From NCBI RefSeq assembly GCF_000315625.1, contig NW_005434640.1, forward strand, positions 653,420-674,694: DNA of 21,275 bases, in the 5' to 3' direction. This stretch comes from Guillardia theta CCMP2712 (Eukaryota > Cryptophyceae > Pyrenomonadales > Geminigeraceae). The notes under the pieces are model-generated. The model saw nothing but the letters and a program-made list of their open reading frames with translations. It was not told the origin of the DNA and did no database searches. A program made the translations under genes and the position numbers. Below are positions 1 through 10,115 of the stretch, piece after piece (within the stretch, counting starts at the first letter, position 1; the number at the start of each line of letters is the position of its first letter).

Positions 1-544
1 TGGTTGGAGGGTCTTGAGTGCTTCGGTCACGGTGCGAACCCTCGTCCTAGTTAACAGTATTGCAGGGGCACATTGTTAGGCAGGAGAAGGGCGGAGAATT
101 TGGCGTGAGGCCGTCGCACACGCTCATCTTACAATCCCCCTGTTTCTCCCACCAAACCTTATTCACGGGACCAACCAGAACCTTACTCCACACCGACGCG
201 TCGACTCCTGGAGACCCCCCCCGTCCTCACGCACCTTAGCCTTTAACTCCCCGACACTCCCACCCTGTCCGAAAAGAATCCTCAGCAGCCTCATCACGGC
301 ACCTCCTCCCTGGGGGGGGAAGAAGAAGAGGGGAAGGGAGGGGGGGAGGAGGAGAGGGGTGCAGGTGCTAAACGTGAAAGCCCATGCCACATTGACCCTT
401 CTGACTAGAGCCCTGGTCTTACGCTGTTCCCGCGGAAGGTCGGAGCTCCGGTCGTCTAACCTCCTCTCGCTGTGTCTCCTCCTCTCCCTCAAGGATAGCT
501 TCCTTCGCCCCCTGCGAGGAGGAGGAGGCGAAGAGATCAGGCCG
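1..544. other. Upstream region without an intact gene
   Basis: I see no intact gene here. Positions 1-160 show nothing recognisable. Positions about 224-297, read on the minus strand, resemble the first exon of the gene that starts at 545 (separate entry). Positions 300-360 are a G/A-rich low-complexity stretch. An open frame begins at ATG 359 and runs in phase into the gene at 545. It could add about 62 Leu/Arg/Ser-rich residues as an organelle-targeting extension, or it may simply be 5' untranslated DNA. Confidence 0.5.
224..297 (-). pseudogene. Decayed inverted copy of the first-exon start of the PPC decarboxylase gene
   Basis: Read on the minus strand from about 297 downwards, the DNA follows the + strand from 541: GCCG, then ATGAGG, an extra 9 bases, then ATTCTT-TCGGAC, then GTGGGAGTGTCG, then AAGGC-AAGG. 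The minus-strand reading gives RILFGQGGSVGELKAKV against RILLGLSGSVAAIKAKELV in the intact gene. After about 25 residues the similarity stops, and neither the family's VTGRAT segment nor the downstream exons are present. I read it as a fragment of an inverted duplication lying head-to-head with the live gene. Convergent chance similarity is unlikely because identity exists at the DNA level, but I could not score an alignment. Confidence 0.6.
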
Positions 545-1684
<1,140 letters not shown>

Positions 1685-1824
1685 GGAGGAGCTGAGGAAA
1701 GAGCAGGGGGGAAGCTAAGAGGGTTGACGGCAAATGAACGAGAGCAGAAGCAAACCCTTTAAACTGCGTTATGCTCAAGATTAGATAAGAAGCCTGAGTA
1801 CGAGGAATGGGGTAAGGGTGAGAG

Positions 1825-1863
<39 letters not shown>

Positions 1864-1899
1864 GAGGAGGAGGAGGAGGAGGAGGAGGAGGAGGAGGAG
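1825..1899 (+). repeat. Compound microsatellite (GAC)12(GAG)13
   Basis: Twelve GAC units (1825-1860) switch directly into thirteen GAG units (1861-1899) in the 215-bp gap between two convergent genes. The GAG run ends exactly where the minus-strand aldolase stop codon (1900-1902) begins, so it would be the first 3' untranslated sequence of that mRNA. Confidence 0.95.
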
Positions 1900-3011
1900 T
1901 TAAATCAAGCCTTTCTCAGTCAACCAGGATGTGACGGCTGCCATGGTCTCAGAAGAGACTGAGAGTAGGGGCGGACGGCACGCACAGGACTTCTTGTTGC
2001 TGGAACCACCAGCTGGATCAGAGCTGGCAGTGGAATGGGGAAAACACCTCCTCATTCTCAGCACCACTGCAGCCTTGGTACAAGGGATCTCTCCTTCATC
2101 CCGGGAGGACACGAACTGATGCCAGCTCTGGATCTAAGGGAAACGTCAGAAACGTCACCTAGTCCGGGCCTCAGTTACCAGCTCTCGACTCTCATCTTCC
2201 CCAGATGACTCGACGTCTTCTTGTCCTCCTTCTGTACAGCATCACATGCTCCGGTACTCGCTTCAGCACATCCTCCTCCTCACCTCTGTATCGTTTGCTA
2301 ATGTCAATGAGGCTCTCAGGTAGCACGTTGCATGCTCCTGTCACGCTCCCGCTCAAGCCGCTCCTCAACACCTTGTCTGCGATGTTGTCGTTGCCAACGT
2401 ACACCTGCAGGCCTGGAGCTGCTTCCTTGAACGAAGTTGCAGTCTCGAGCGATCCGGAGCTGTCCTTGATGCCGATGATGCGATCAGGATACTTTCCCAC
2501 CAACGTCTTGAGCATGGCGGGAGTGATGCTGTTTCCAGTGTGGCGAGGAAAGTTGTAGAGGTAGCAGGGGAGAGGACAGCTGTCGAGGACGGCGCAGAGA
2601 AATCTCTCGATGCCTGCAGCACTAGCAGAGGCATAGTAGAAGGGAGGGAGGAGCAGCACAGCATCGCACCCTACCTCCTCTGCATGCCTGCACAGTTCGA
2701 TGCAATCTTGCTGGGCGCATGCGCTGACATGGGCGATGACGTACGCTGACTGCATTTCCTTCCTCACCAGCGCCATCATCTCCTTCCTCTCCTGCATCTG
2801 CATGGAGCAAAACTCTCCTGTCGTCCCTCCACAGATGACGTTCTGCACTCCCTGCATCCCATCAAGGCTAGTCAGACACCAGCATGGCGGGCCAGCCAGC
2901 AGTCACCTTGGATGCGAGAAAGTTCATCATCCTCTTCATCTCCTCCTCGTCCACCTTCTCCCCCTCCTCCTCCATCATCGTCAAGAGCGCAAAAACTGGC
3001 CCCGCCGCCAT
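1900..3011 (-). CDS. Dihydrodipicolinate synthase-family class I aldolase
   Basis: Schiff-base aldolase/lyase of the DapA/NanA superfamily, acting on 2-oxo acids. Predicted exons (minus order): 3011-2907, 2851-2258, 2133-2048 and 1999-1900, giving 294 residues, the normal family length. Seen: the first strand GPVFALLT; the oxo-acid binding loop GGTTGEF (43-49); YLYNFPRHTG with the catalytic Tyr (134); IGIKDSSG with the Schiff-base Lys (164), 30 residues later as in DapA; the GNDN and SGSVTGACNV loops; and a C-terminal RPPLLSVS segment. The last two exons are each under 35 codons and were recovered through phase and the conserved tail. Substrate is uncertain: the FPRHTG and GGTTGEF variants fit 2-keto-3-deoxy-acid or 4-hydroxy-2-oxoglutarate aldolases as well as true DapA. 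Transcription diverges from the GPN2 gene across an 87-bp gap. Confidence 0.88.
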
Positions 3012-3098
3012 TCCCCGACAGATTCCCCGAAGGGATCCCTACCCCACATTTCTATACCCCAATTGAGGCCTTTGAGAGGGTAGTACCTCCTCCATGGC
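3012..3098. promoter_or_regulatory. Compact divergent promoter gap
   Basis: Only 87 bp separate the predicted ATG of the minus-strand aldolase (3011) from that of the plus-strand GPN2 GTPase (3099). Both promoters and both 5' untranslated regions must lie here or overlap the neighbouring coding exons. I see no clear TATA box; a TTTCTATA stretch near 3050 is the only A/T-rich spot. An out-of-frame ATG at 3094 lies 5 bases before the GPN2 start. Confidence 0.5.
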
Positions 3099-5428
3099 AT
3101 GTTCGGCCAGGTGATAGTTGGAGCGCCTGGTAGCGGCAAGACGACGTTCAGCAGAGGCGTGAAGGACTTTCTCAACTCCATCGAGAGGTCCTCGATGCTT
3201 CTCCCCTCCCCTCCCCTTCCCTTCCCTTCCCTTCCTCTTCTTCCCCTTCACCCTTCGTATGTATGGCCATCTCCTCCCTCCCTTCCTTATTTCTTCTTCC
3301 ACTCTTCCTCCCTCCAATTGTCGATCCCTTACCAGCTCCCTCGTTCCTCTTCTTTTAACCCATCATCCACCTATCTTCACAATGCCAACTCTCCTTCCAC
3401 TTCCCCCCTCCCCCCATATCCCTTCCTGCGTTCTGATTCTCGACCCTCACGACGAGACCTGCAGACCGACGGTGATCGTGAATCTCGATCCCGGCAACGA
3501 TGTTCTCCCTTACGAGGCAGCTGTCAACATCATGGACCTCATCAGCCTCGACGAGGTTATGGACGAGCTCCAGCTAGGACCCAACGGAGGTCGGAAGGTT
3601 GCGGGTTGCTTGCTCGAATGACGAGAGGGGAGGCAGGGCTTATCTACTGTGTGGAGTACATGGAGAAGAACCTTGACTGGCTCAAGGAGCAGCTCGAGCA
3701 GCACTGCAAGGGTGCGGATGAGGAAGAGGAGGAAGGGAGGAGGCGAGGAGAGGAGAGGAGAGGAGAGGAGAGGAGGGAGGGAGGAGGGTAGAGCGGGAGT
3801 GAGGAGTAAGGAGGAAGGAAGGGGGAGGGGAGGGAGGAAGGAGAGGGGAGTGAGAAGGGGAAGTGAAGAGGGGATGAGGAGGAAGGAGGAAGGAAGGGGA
3901 GGGGAGGGAGGAGGATTGACGACTGATGCGTTGAAGCAGACCAGTACGTCTTGTTCGACTGCCCGGGTCAAGTGGAGATCTATACCCACCACACTTCCAT
4001 GAGAAACATTCTAGCAGCGTTCAACGACTGGGGATGGCAGGTTGGAGGAGGAGGCCAGGGGTGGCAAGGACATGGTCCTCGTCCTAGGAGGAGGCGGGGG
4101 GTTAGGGAGAGAGAGAGTGCTGAGGAGGAGGAGGAGTTGATTGTCCTCGTGGTAGTAGAGGGTGTTATGTAGTGATTGAGGAGGATCGAGCAGGGAAGGT
4201 CTGACGGCCATGTCAGCTCTGTGTGGTTCATCTCGTGGACGCCCACCACTGCTCGGACGCCTCCAAATTCGTCGCTGCTTCGCTGGTTAGAAGATTCGGT
4301 ACACCTGCGGCTCTGAGATGTCGCAGATGTCTCTTGCCTCCATGACGATGCTCGAGGTGACAGTCCCCTGCTGCCTCGCTGCCTGTGATGAGCAGCCTCT
4401 CAGCTACCTCACGTCAACATCCTGTCAAAGATCGATCTAGTCCAGCGACTCGGAAGACTCGGTCTGTTTGACTTGTCTCTCCCCTTACTCATCCGCACAC
4501 TGCAGACTTCAACCTCGATTACTACACGTCTGGCTACGAGCTTGCGCGCCTCCCTGAACTTCTGGTGCCGGTCAGTTCTGAGCCGAGAGGTCTTAACGCG
4601 GTCTGTGGCAGAGCAAGAAGGAAGGGGTTCACAAGGTTGCAGAGCAGGAGGGGCATGCCGCTGCTTCCAAGTCTGTCCTCGTCGAAGCCCAGAACAGGCT
4701 CAGGTAGTGAGGCCACACGCTCTCTGCCGTCTCACCAGTTCTTGCAGGAGGTTTGAAACTGCCATCGCCAATGTCGTAGACGATTTCTCTCTCGTCAACT
4801 TCATCCCAACCTCCATCAATGTGAAATCCTCTCCATCCCCATCCCCTCGAGACCTTCTCCTCTTTTCCTTGAGCCCCCGTGCCGCCTGCCCTCTCAGCCC
4901 CTTCCTCGCTCCTCTCTCTTATTACATCCCCCCAGGACAAAGACACAATCGCGTACGCGTGCCGCGTAATCGACAAGGCGAATGGCTACCTCTACTGTAA
5001 GAGTGAAGACAAGTCATGGAAGGGGAGGAGAGGAAGAGTGACACTGTTTGTGAACCTCAGCGATAGGAAAGCAGATAGATGGGGACACACAGGGGATAGG
5101 AAGGGTGAGCTACTGGTTCCCGCCGCCCATGCTGATCTCACACTCACAGGCATTGGAACTGGACGACATCCTGGAATTGATCGAGGAGCGATACATCTTC
5201 GACCCAGACGACCCATACGGTCTCATCAGTCTTGTTCCTTATAGCCTCCTTATTCCCTCTTCCTTGTTGCCTCTACCGACCTCTCTACCCTTTTCTTTCT
5301 GCCATTATCGTCCCGTCCTCCCCGTGCCCTCATGCGCTCCTTCCCCGAATGATTGCTTGCATCCTAGCATTTAGACTAATGCGGCAGCAGACGAACACTC
5401 GAGTGGGACAGAAGAGGAGGAGAGCTGA
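3099..5428 (+). CDS. GPN2: GPN-loop GTPase 2 (GPN2)
   Basis: Small GTPase of the GPN family, which works in the cytoplasm on assembly and nuclear import of RNA polymerases. Predicted exons: 3099-3187, 3465-3589, 3637-3711, 3940-4040, 4217-4285, 4327-4356, 4404-4461, 4506-4570, 4612-4703, 4748-4820, 4936-about 5037, 5150-5219 and 5388-5428, giving about 329 residues (usual about 310). Seen: P-loop GAPGSGKTT (8-16); VNLDPGND; the diagnostic Gly-Pro-Asn in LQLGPNGG (68-70); LIYCVEYMEKNLDWL; G3-like FDCPGQVE (102-108); VHLVDAHHCSD; G4 variant SKID (171-174); DFSLVNFIP; and VIDKANGY. These place it with GPN2 rather than GPN1 or GPN3. The exon 11 donor is unsettled: the good GTAAGA at 4997 gives the wrong phase for the next exon, so a donor at 5038 or 5050 is needed. 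The last exon is an acidic tail, EEEES. Confidence 0.9.
3188..3464 (+). repeat. Pyrimidine-rich intron 1 of GPN2
   Basis: This 277-nt intron is almost entirely C and T on the coding strand, especially 3203-3250 (runs of CCCTTCCC) and 3280-3420. It is the mirror in composition of the purine-rich intron 3 of the same gene. Confidence 0.8.
3719..3920 (+). repeat. Homopurine imperfect tandem repeat in GPN2 intron 3
   Basis: About 200 nt of nearly pure G and A fill the intron 3712-3939. GGAGA pentamers repeat near 3745-3775, and a longer unit around AGGAGGAAGGAAGGGG is present twice (about 3809-3838 and 3882-3913). It carries the donor GTGCGG at 3712 and an acceptor at 3939. Confidence 0.85.
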
Positions 5429-5569
5429 AGTGATTGGATGAGAGAGGCTCGCTAATGAATCTGTAATGATATGACAAGTGCTTTCTTTGCTGCTACCTCG
5501 CCTGAATTAGATATGTAGCTCGGAAAACCAGCGGCAAGCATCGTGATGAAGCAAGAAAGCACTTGCCTA
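5429..5569. other. Convergent intergenic gap between GPN2 and ATP synthase epsilon
   Basis: A 141-bp gap separates the stop codons of two convergent genes. It is richer in A/T than the flanking exons and presumably carries both 3' untranslated regions. I see no repeat or RNA gene in it. Confidence 0.5.
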
Positions 5570-6329
5570 TCATTTTGCTTCTTGTGCCCCAGTGTACCCT
5601 AAAAGAGCACGATCAGCATTTAGACAAGCTGGCAGGGGACCGAATAAACGTCTAGAGGTTAATGAAAAAGCAAATCCATGGAAACAGAAGAAAAGCAAGG
5701 GAGAAGAAATAAGAGGAGCAAACAAAACAATTCTTACTGATATTCTTTCTGACTCCATTCTCCAACTCAGTAATCTTCATGCTTGCGACATCGCGTGAAG
5801 CAGCCTTCACCTTGGCCTCAGGCTTCAGGCATCTCCTCACAACTTGAGCGCAGATGTTGGCATAGCGAAGGTAAGAGATTCCAGCTTGACGCCACTCCTG
5901 CAGAGAGCGAGTCAACAGATCGGCATCTGACACCTTAGCTTTCGTGCTTCGCTCCCTCCCTCGCTTTGAATTGTAACAGCCGCCAACCCAGAAGAAGATT
6001 GTGTTGTAAAACTCGCTCAACATTCGACTCTCAGCAGCATACACCCAGCAGAAGGCACAAGACAATTATCAGCCCCAGCTTGACAATAACTCTTCTATCT
6101 TCTTCACGCTTATTTGAAGCCCTTCTGTACTGTTCTACAGTCTCCTCCGCCTCCTTCACTCACTTGAAGACACTCCCATGCGCTCCTCACATCACTCGTG
6201 CACTTCTGTTCCTTTCCTGCGTCTGCTTCTCTAAGCGTATTGATAGCATCAATTCACTCCTCCTCCTCCTCCTCCTCTCCCCATTCCCTTCCTCTTCCTC
6301 CCGTCCGTTCGCCATCTTCCACTCACCAT
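5570..6329 (-). CDS. ATP5F1E: Mitochondrial F1 ATP synthase epsilon subunit
   Basis: Small stalk subunit of the mitochondrial F1Fo ATP synthase (the eukaryotic epsilon, not the bacterial one). Predicted exons (minus order): 6329-6327, 5897-5738 and 5598-5570, giving 63 residues, the usual 50-70. The family signature is plain: M-EWRQAGISYLRYANICAQV with the conserved W-R-x-A-G-x-S/T-Y and C-A, followed by a lysine-rich stretch (KPEAKVKAASRDVASMKI). The first exon appears to be only the ATG, followed at once by the consensus donor GTGAGT; a 429-nt intron ends in CTGCAG directly before GAGTGG. The final exon adds a short tail ending GAQEAK; an alternative acceptor (CTCTAG near 5655) would give a different tail. 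No presequence is seen, as is normal for this subunit. Confidence 0.87.
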
Positions 6330-7585
6330 TTTCTCCTCGTGGACAGCGGCCGTTGTGGGGGGTGGGGTGATCATCAAACATAGGGGTTATGCTTCCAGTA
6401 CTACCCCTGAATTAAAGCCAACAATCAGCTGAATGACAGGGTAGGGTAAAGCACCTGGACATGGGGTACTACTACTCGAAGGTCAATTACAAAGTGAAGT
6501 TGGAGGGAAGGTAGTACTACGAGACTCCGTGGGGGTAGGGGTAGTCAAGATCCCACCCCCTGAATTCATGGGGTGTAGACGATGATCAAAATAAGTGGGG
6601 TAGCTAGGGGTGATGGGAGCACCTTGATCAAGGAGATGGGTGGGGTGTTTACATGTACCGCCAATGGGGTGGGTAAAGATTTGGGTAGGGTTGCAGGGTG
6701 GAGACTGGGGTGGAGCACTCGGGGGTGGGGGGTGGAGATCTGCTGTCTATGTGAATGGTATGAGCGGGAACGAGGGCCTCAAGTTTGTCTCTAAAATGAG
6801 CACTGGTCGAAGAGTGAGACAATGAGGAAGGAGGAGGGGGGAGGGAAGGGGAGGGGAGGGAAGGGAGAAGCCCTGCCGATCCAAGGAGACGAGACGAGAC
6901 GAGCTTACGGGAAGACAGAAAGGAGAGGAGGGGAAAGAAATCTAGCTGACAACGAATACTATGAGGCAGAGGATACGCAAGGAGTGGGTGCATGTGATAG
7001 GGATCAGGTGGGATCGGCGCATGCAAGATGAGGAGAGCACCATTCCTGTATTCATTGACTCAGATTGAAAGAGGAGATACGAGGATGAGGACGAGAGCAG
7101 AAGGAAAGTTGCTTGCAAGAGGTGGGCGAAGATGACGAGGCAGGCGTGGGGGACGAGACGAAAGCACGAGAGGGGACGAGACGACAGCAGGCAAGGGGAG
7201 ACTTATTGGGGCGAGTAGAGAAGCGTTGGACGTAGAACTTGATGACGAGTGAGATGATTGAGAAAGGGCAAGAGGAAGGGCAACCACGGGAGGGAAGAGA
7301 GCTATGCTCGAAGTGAGGGATGTTCAAGGGAGCAGTCGAGACAGGAAATGGTATCGAGAATCATCTATTGATTGGAATTGAGACATCTCGATTGATGATA
7401 TGATGCCATTATTCCGAATGTTCTTGGCTCTTTCGAAATTGCGAGAGAAAGGACTCAGAGACGTGCTTTCATTCATATCAGTATTACAAGTGTACATAGA
7501 ATGGTTAAACTGCCCACTGAAACACTTCTGATCAGCACTTTCTCACTGTAGGTCTTGACAAGCCTCCGCGAGGGGGAAGTCAATC
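6330..7585. other. Long intergenic region, G/T- and purine-rich, no convincing gene
   Basis: About 1.25 kb between divergent genes. Positions 6355-6740 are unusual: many GGGGTAGGG, GTAGTACTAC and CCCCTGAATT pieces, the last at about 6405 and 6559. Similar wording recurs at 14880-15140, suggesting a decayed dispersed element. Positions 6825-6955 and 7070-7220 are purine-rich with repeated GACGAGAC (for example 6887-6902 and 7152-7184). Positions 7330-7560 are A/T-richer and may hold the promoter of the CH-domain gene. Open frames exist but show no domain, coding pattern or splice support. Confidence 0.55.
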
Positions 7586-9690
7586 ATGCCCAGGGATGAT
7601 CGTCTACGAGTGCGCTTGCCTAGTTCCAGTATCTCTCAATTGACTCTTACGTAGGTGTTCGCGCTGTGGATCGGCTACATTTTGCAGGAGAAAGTAGAAA
7701 GCATCCTTTGTTTGCAAGATGGCGGCAGATTGTAAGTTTAATGACGTTGAATTCTTGATGCTGATGAATTGTCAGGGCCAAGTTCTTTGAGAACCTGTCA
7801 GGGTTGCGGGTAGAAGACATAAAGGATGCCGAGACGCAGCAGGAGAACGTTCAGAACATTCGAGTAATGTCTTGGTTTGTCGTGAACCTCGTGTTGATTC
7901 TTGTGTCAGAACGTCTTCGTGGCGATCGAGCGCTCGGGGATCCCTCTCGCGGCTCTGACCTGTAGCGACGAGGAAGTGGTGGAGGGCGATCAGGACATGA
8001 TACTGTCCTTGATCTGGGATCTCACAGACCACTTCTTCATCTCCCCACAGTTCCCTTCCTCCTCGGACCACTGGAAGAGCGCCTTCCTCCGCTGGTGCCA
8101 GGAGAGGTGTGAGCCTCGTGGCGTCTTCGTTACCGACTTCCATCAGAGCTTTCAGGACGGCATGGCCCTTTGCGCTATAGTTGATTCTGCGCTGGAGGAC
8201 AGCTCGGTGATCGGCATGCTGACTCTCAAGAGCGCAAACTCAGCGAAGAATCTCTCCCTGGCCTTCGATGCTGCTCACAGACTGCTGGACGTGCCGAAGC
8301 TGCTGGAGGTAGAGGACCTGCAGCACGAGACTGTTGACGAGCGAAGTGTGCTTCTCTACCTCGCTGTTCTCAGACTCGCGGTAGAGGGGGAGGAGCTACA
8401 GGCCCCCGCAGCCTTGGAAGCTCACGAGCAGCCTCAACTTGCGAGTCAACGTGTCGCAGCCGACATGCAGGAGTTTCCCTTGAATGAACGAGCAGCCGCT
8501 CGCTCCAGCATTCAGCGTGCGCTGTTGGGTCGCGCCGACGCTCCAAAAGGACCGGATGATGGCAGCTCGCAGCTTCTCACTGAAGATCTGACGAAAGTTT
8601 CTTCCCTGCTCGACGAGCTCCGCGAGCCGATCAGCATGGTTGCCGAGATCCTACAGCGAGCAGGTGGCGAAGAGGCCATGGACGCAAAGGCTACATTCAG
8701 GCAGCTGACCGAGCGGATGAAGAGGCTTGTTGAGGTGCTTCCCGATACGCTAGAGTGCACGCAGGAAGCATCGATCCTCAACGACTCGATCCAGATGGAG
8801 TTCAGGAGGGTGCGAGCGAGGGAGGAGTTCGAGGAGGCGTACATCTCGCGCGTATGTGAGAGGCAGAGGCAATGCCATGGCATGTCGATCGCTCTGCAGT
8901 CGCAGATACGATCAGAGTTTGAGGAGCTGCGACAGCCCGTGCGGCAGCTGCTGCAGATCCTCGATGAGCGGGAGGCTCATCTGCTCCAGCAGGTGGCTGA
9001 GATTGAGCAGGACAAGACCGCCATCCTCAAGCAGGCGCAGACGCAGGCAGAGCGCGACCTTGTCAGGTTGCAAGAGGCGGAAGCTGAGGCGGACAACCTG
9101 CTGAAATCCAAGATCGCATCGGTTTCGTGGTTGGAGACAGGCCATCGAGCTGAGAAGATCCTCAAAGATTGCGAGGCTGGCAAGGTGGATGATAAGCAGG
9201 ACTTCCCCGATCACTTTGTGGACTTCTGCTGCACCCTGAACCTTCGCCTCCAGCACAACATCATCCAAGCCTTTGCCCACGTGCTCCGAAACACTGAGTT
9301 TGAGGAGCGAAAGCTGCTGGACCAGGCGGAGTTGCTGGCGTCAGGCTCGGAAGAAGTGGGTCGGCTGGGCTCGTCTCGCGGGGAAGGTCTTGACGTCATC
9401 AGAAGACACTCGAAGCGAACGACCGGGGCCGGGGAGTTTGAGTGGCAGCTGACAGCTGAAGGTGAGTGGGTGAAGAAAAAAGAAGCGGAAGAGTCGACGG
9501 CTCTCGATAAGATCATCGCGCATGCCAAGAAGCTTCCAATCCGAGAAGCCGACGAGTATCTCTCGCAGGAGGTCTGCTGCCTCCCAAGCTTGAGCCCAGC
9601 TACAAGTGTGACGTCTGTTGCAACAGGCCATACAATCTGTGCTACAGGGGTCAAGAAGTTCACAATACTCGCATGGCATCGTCAAGGTGA
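7586..9690 (+). CDS. Tandem calponin-homology (actin-binding) protein with coiled coil and Cys-rich tail
   Basis: Probable actin-binding cytoskeletal protein. Predicted exons: 7586-7609, 7655-7731, 7776-7863, 7910-9555 and 9600-9690, giving about 641 residues. Residues about 9-106 form CH1 (VFALWIGYIL, LQDGGRLAKFFENLSG, DMILSLIWDL); 117-222 form CH2 (FLRWCQERC, DFHQSFQDGMALCAIVDS, LDVPKLLEVEDL, DERSVLLYLAVL). The pair resembles alpha-actinin and filamin. Residues about 290-480 are a long heptad-rich helix reminiscent of the B-box-associated coiled coil of TRIM proteins, not spectrin repeats. A predicted 44-nt intron joins the tail YKCDVCCNRPYNLC with a following His, a possible small zinc site that I cannot name. 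The stop TGA (9688-9690) overlaps a good splice donor (AAG|GTGAGA at 9687), so longer isoforms are possible. The start ATG at 7586 is the first in phase, but upstream exons cannot be excluded. Confidence 0.8.
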
Positions 9691-10115
9691 GACCTGGAGA
9701 TCAAGAGAGGCCGGAATGATGAGGCAACAGGAGGCGTACAACCAAGTGAACTCCAACTATCTCTCCCTCCCCACCGATCTTCAGGTCTCGCTGCTCCTTC
9801 CCTTCTGTGCTTGGCAACCTTCACCTGCTTGTCGTCCTCCATCCTTCGCCCTGCATAATCATCACTTCAGGTTCGGCCCCCTTTGCTTCCGCTTGGGGAA
9901 GGGATTGCAAGTCAAGTCTCGCAAGCAAACAGGTTTTTTCGTTTGATCTTCTTCTTTCTCTTTCTTTCCCTTCCCGCACCTCCTTCTCCCTACGTGTCAG
10001 CTCTCCCTTCATCGTTCAGTCTTGCTCTGCTCCCCTCTCTTCGTTGCTCTTTCAGATCTCCTGCCTGCCTTGTTCCTGACGTGCTCCAGATCTACTTGGC
10101 CGCACGCCATGCCCA

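Noticed and set aside
2192-2257. In-frame end RVPEHVMLYRRRTRRRR of the aldolase at 2192
   Set aside because: It would cut the protein about 40 residues short; removing 2257-2134 as an intron restores a family-like C-terminus ending at 1900.
3510-3992. Long minus-strand open frame rich in Pro, Ser and Leu
   Set aside because: It is the antisense of the purine-rich GPN2 intron and neighbouring exons and has no domain.
5905-6065. N-terminal extension MSCAFCWVYAAES... in frame with the ATP synthase epsilon exon
   Set aside because: It is unlike the family and is followed by a clear acceptor (CTCTCTGCAG). The ATG at 6329-6327 next to GTGAGT gives the family N-terminus.
9691-9946. Uninterrupted reading of the CH-domain gene through to 9946
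   Set aside because: Its last 130 residues lose the charged helical pattern and include T/C-rich text. A 44-nt intron at 9556-9599 restores a Cys-rich frame that ends at 9690.
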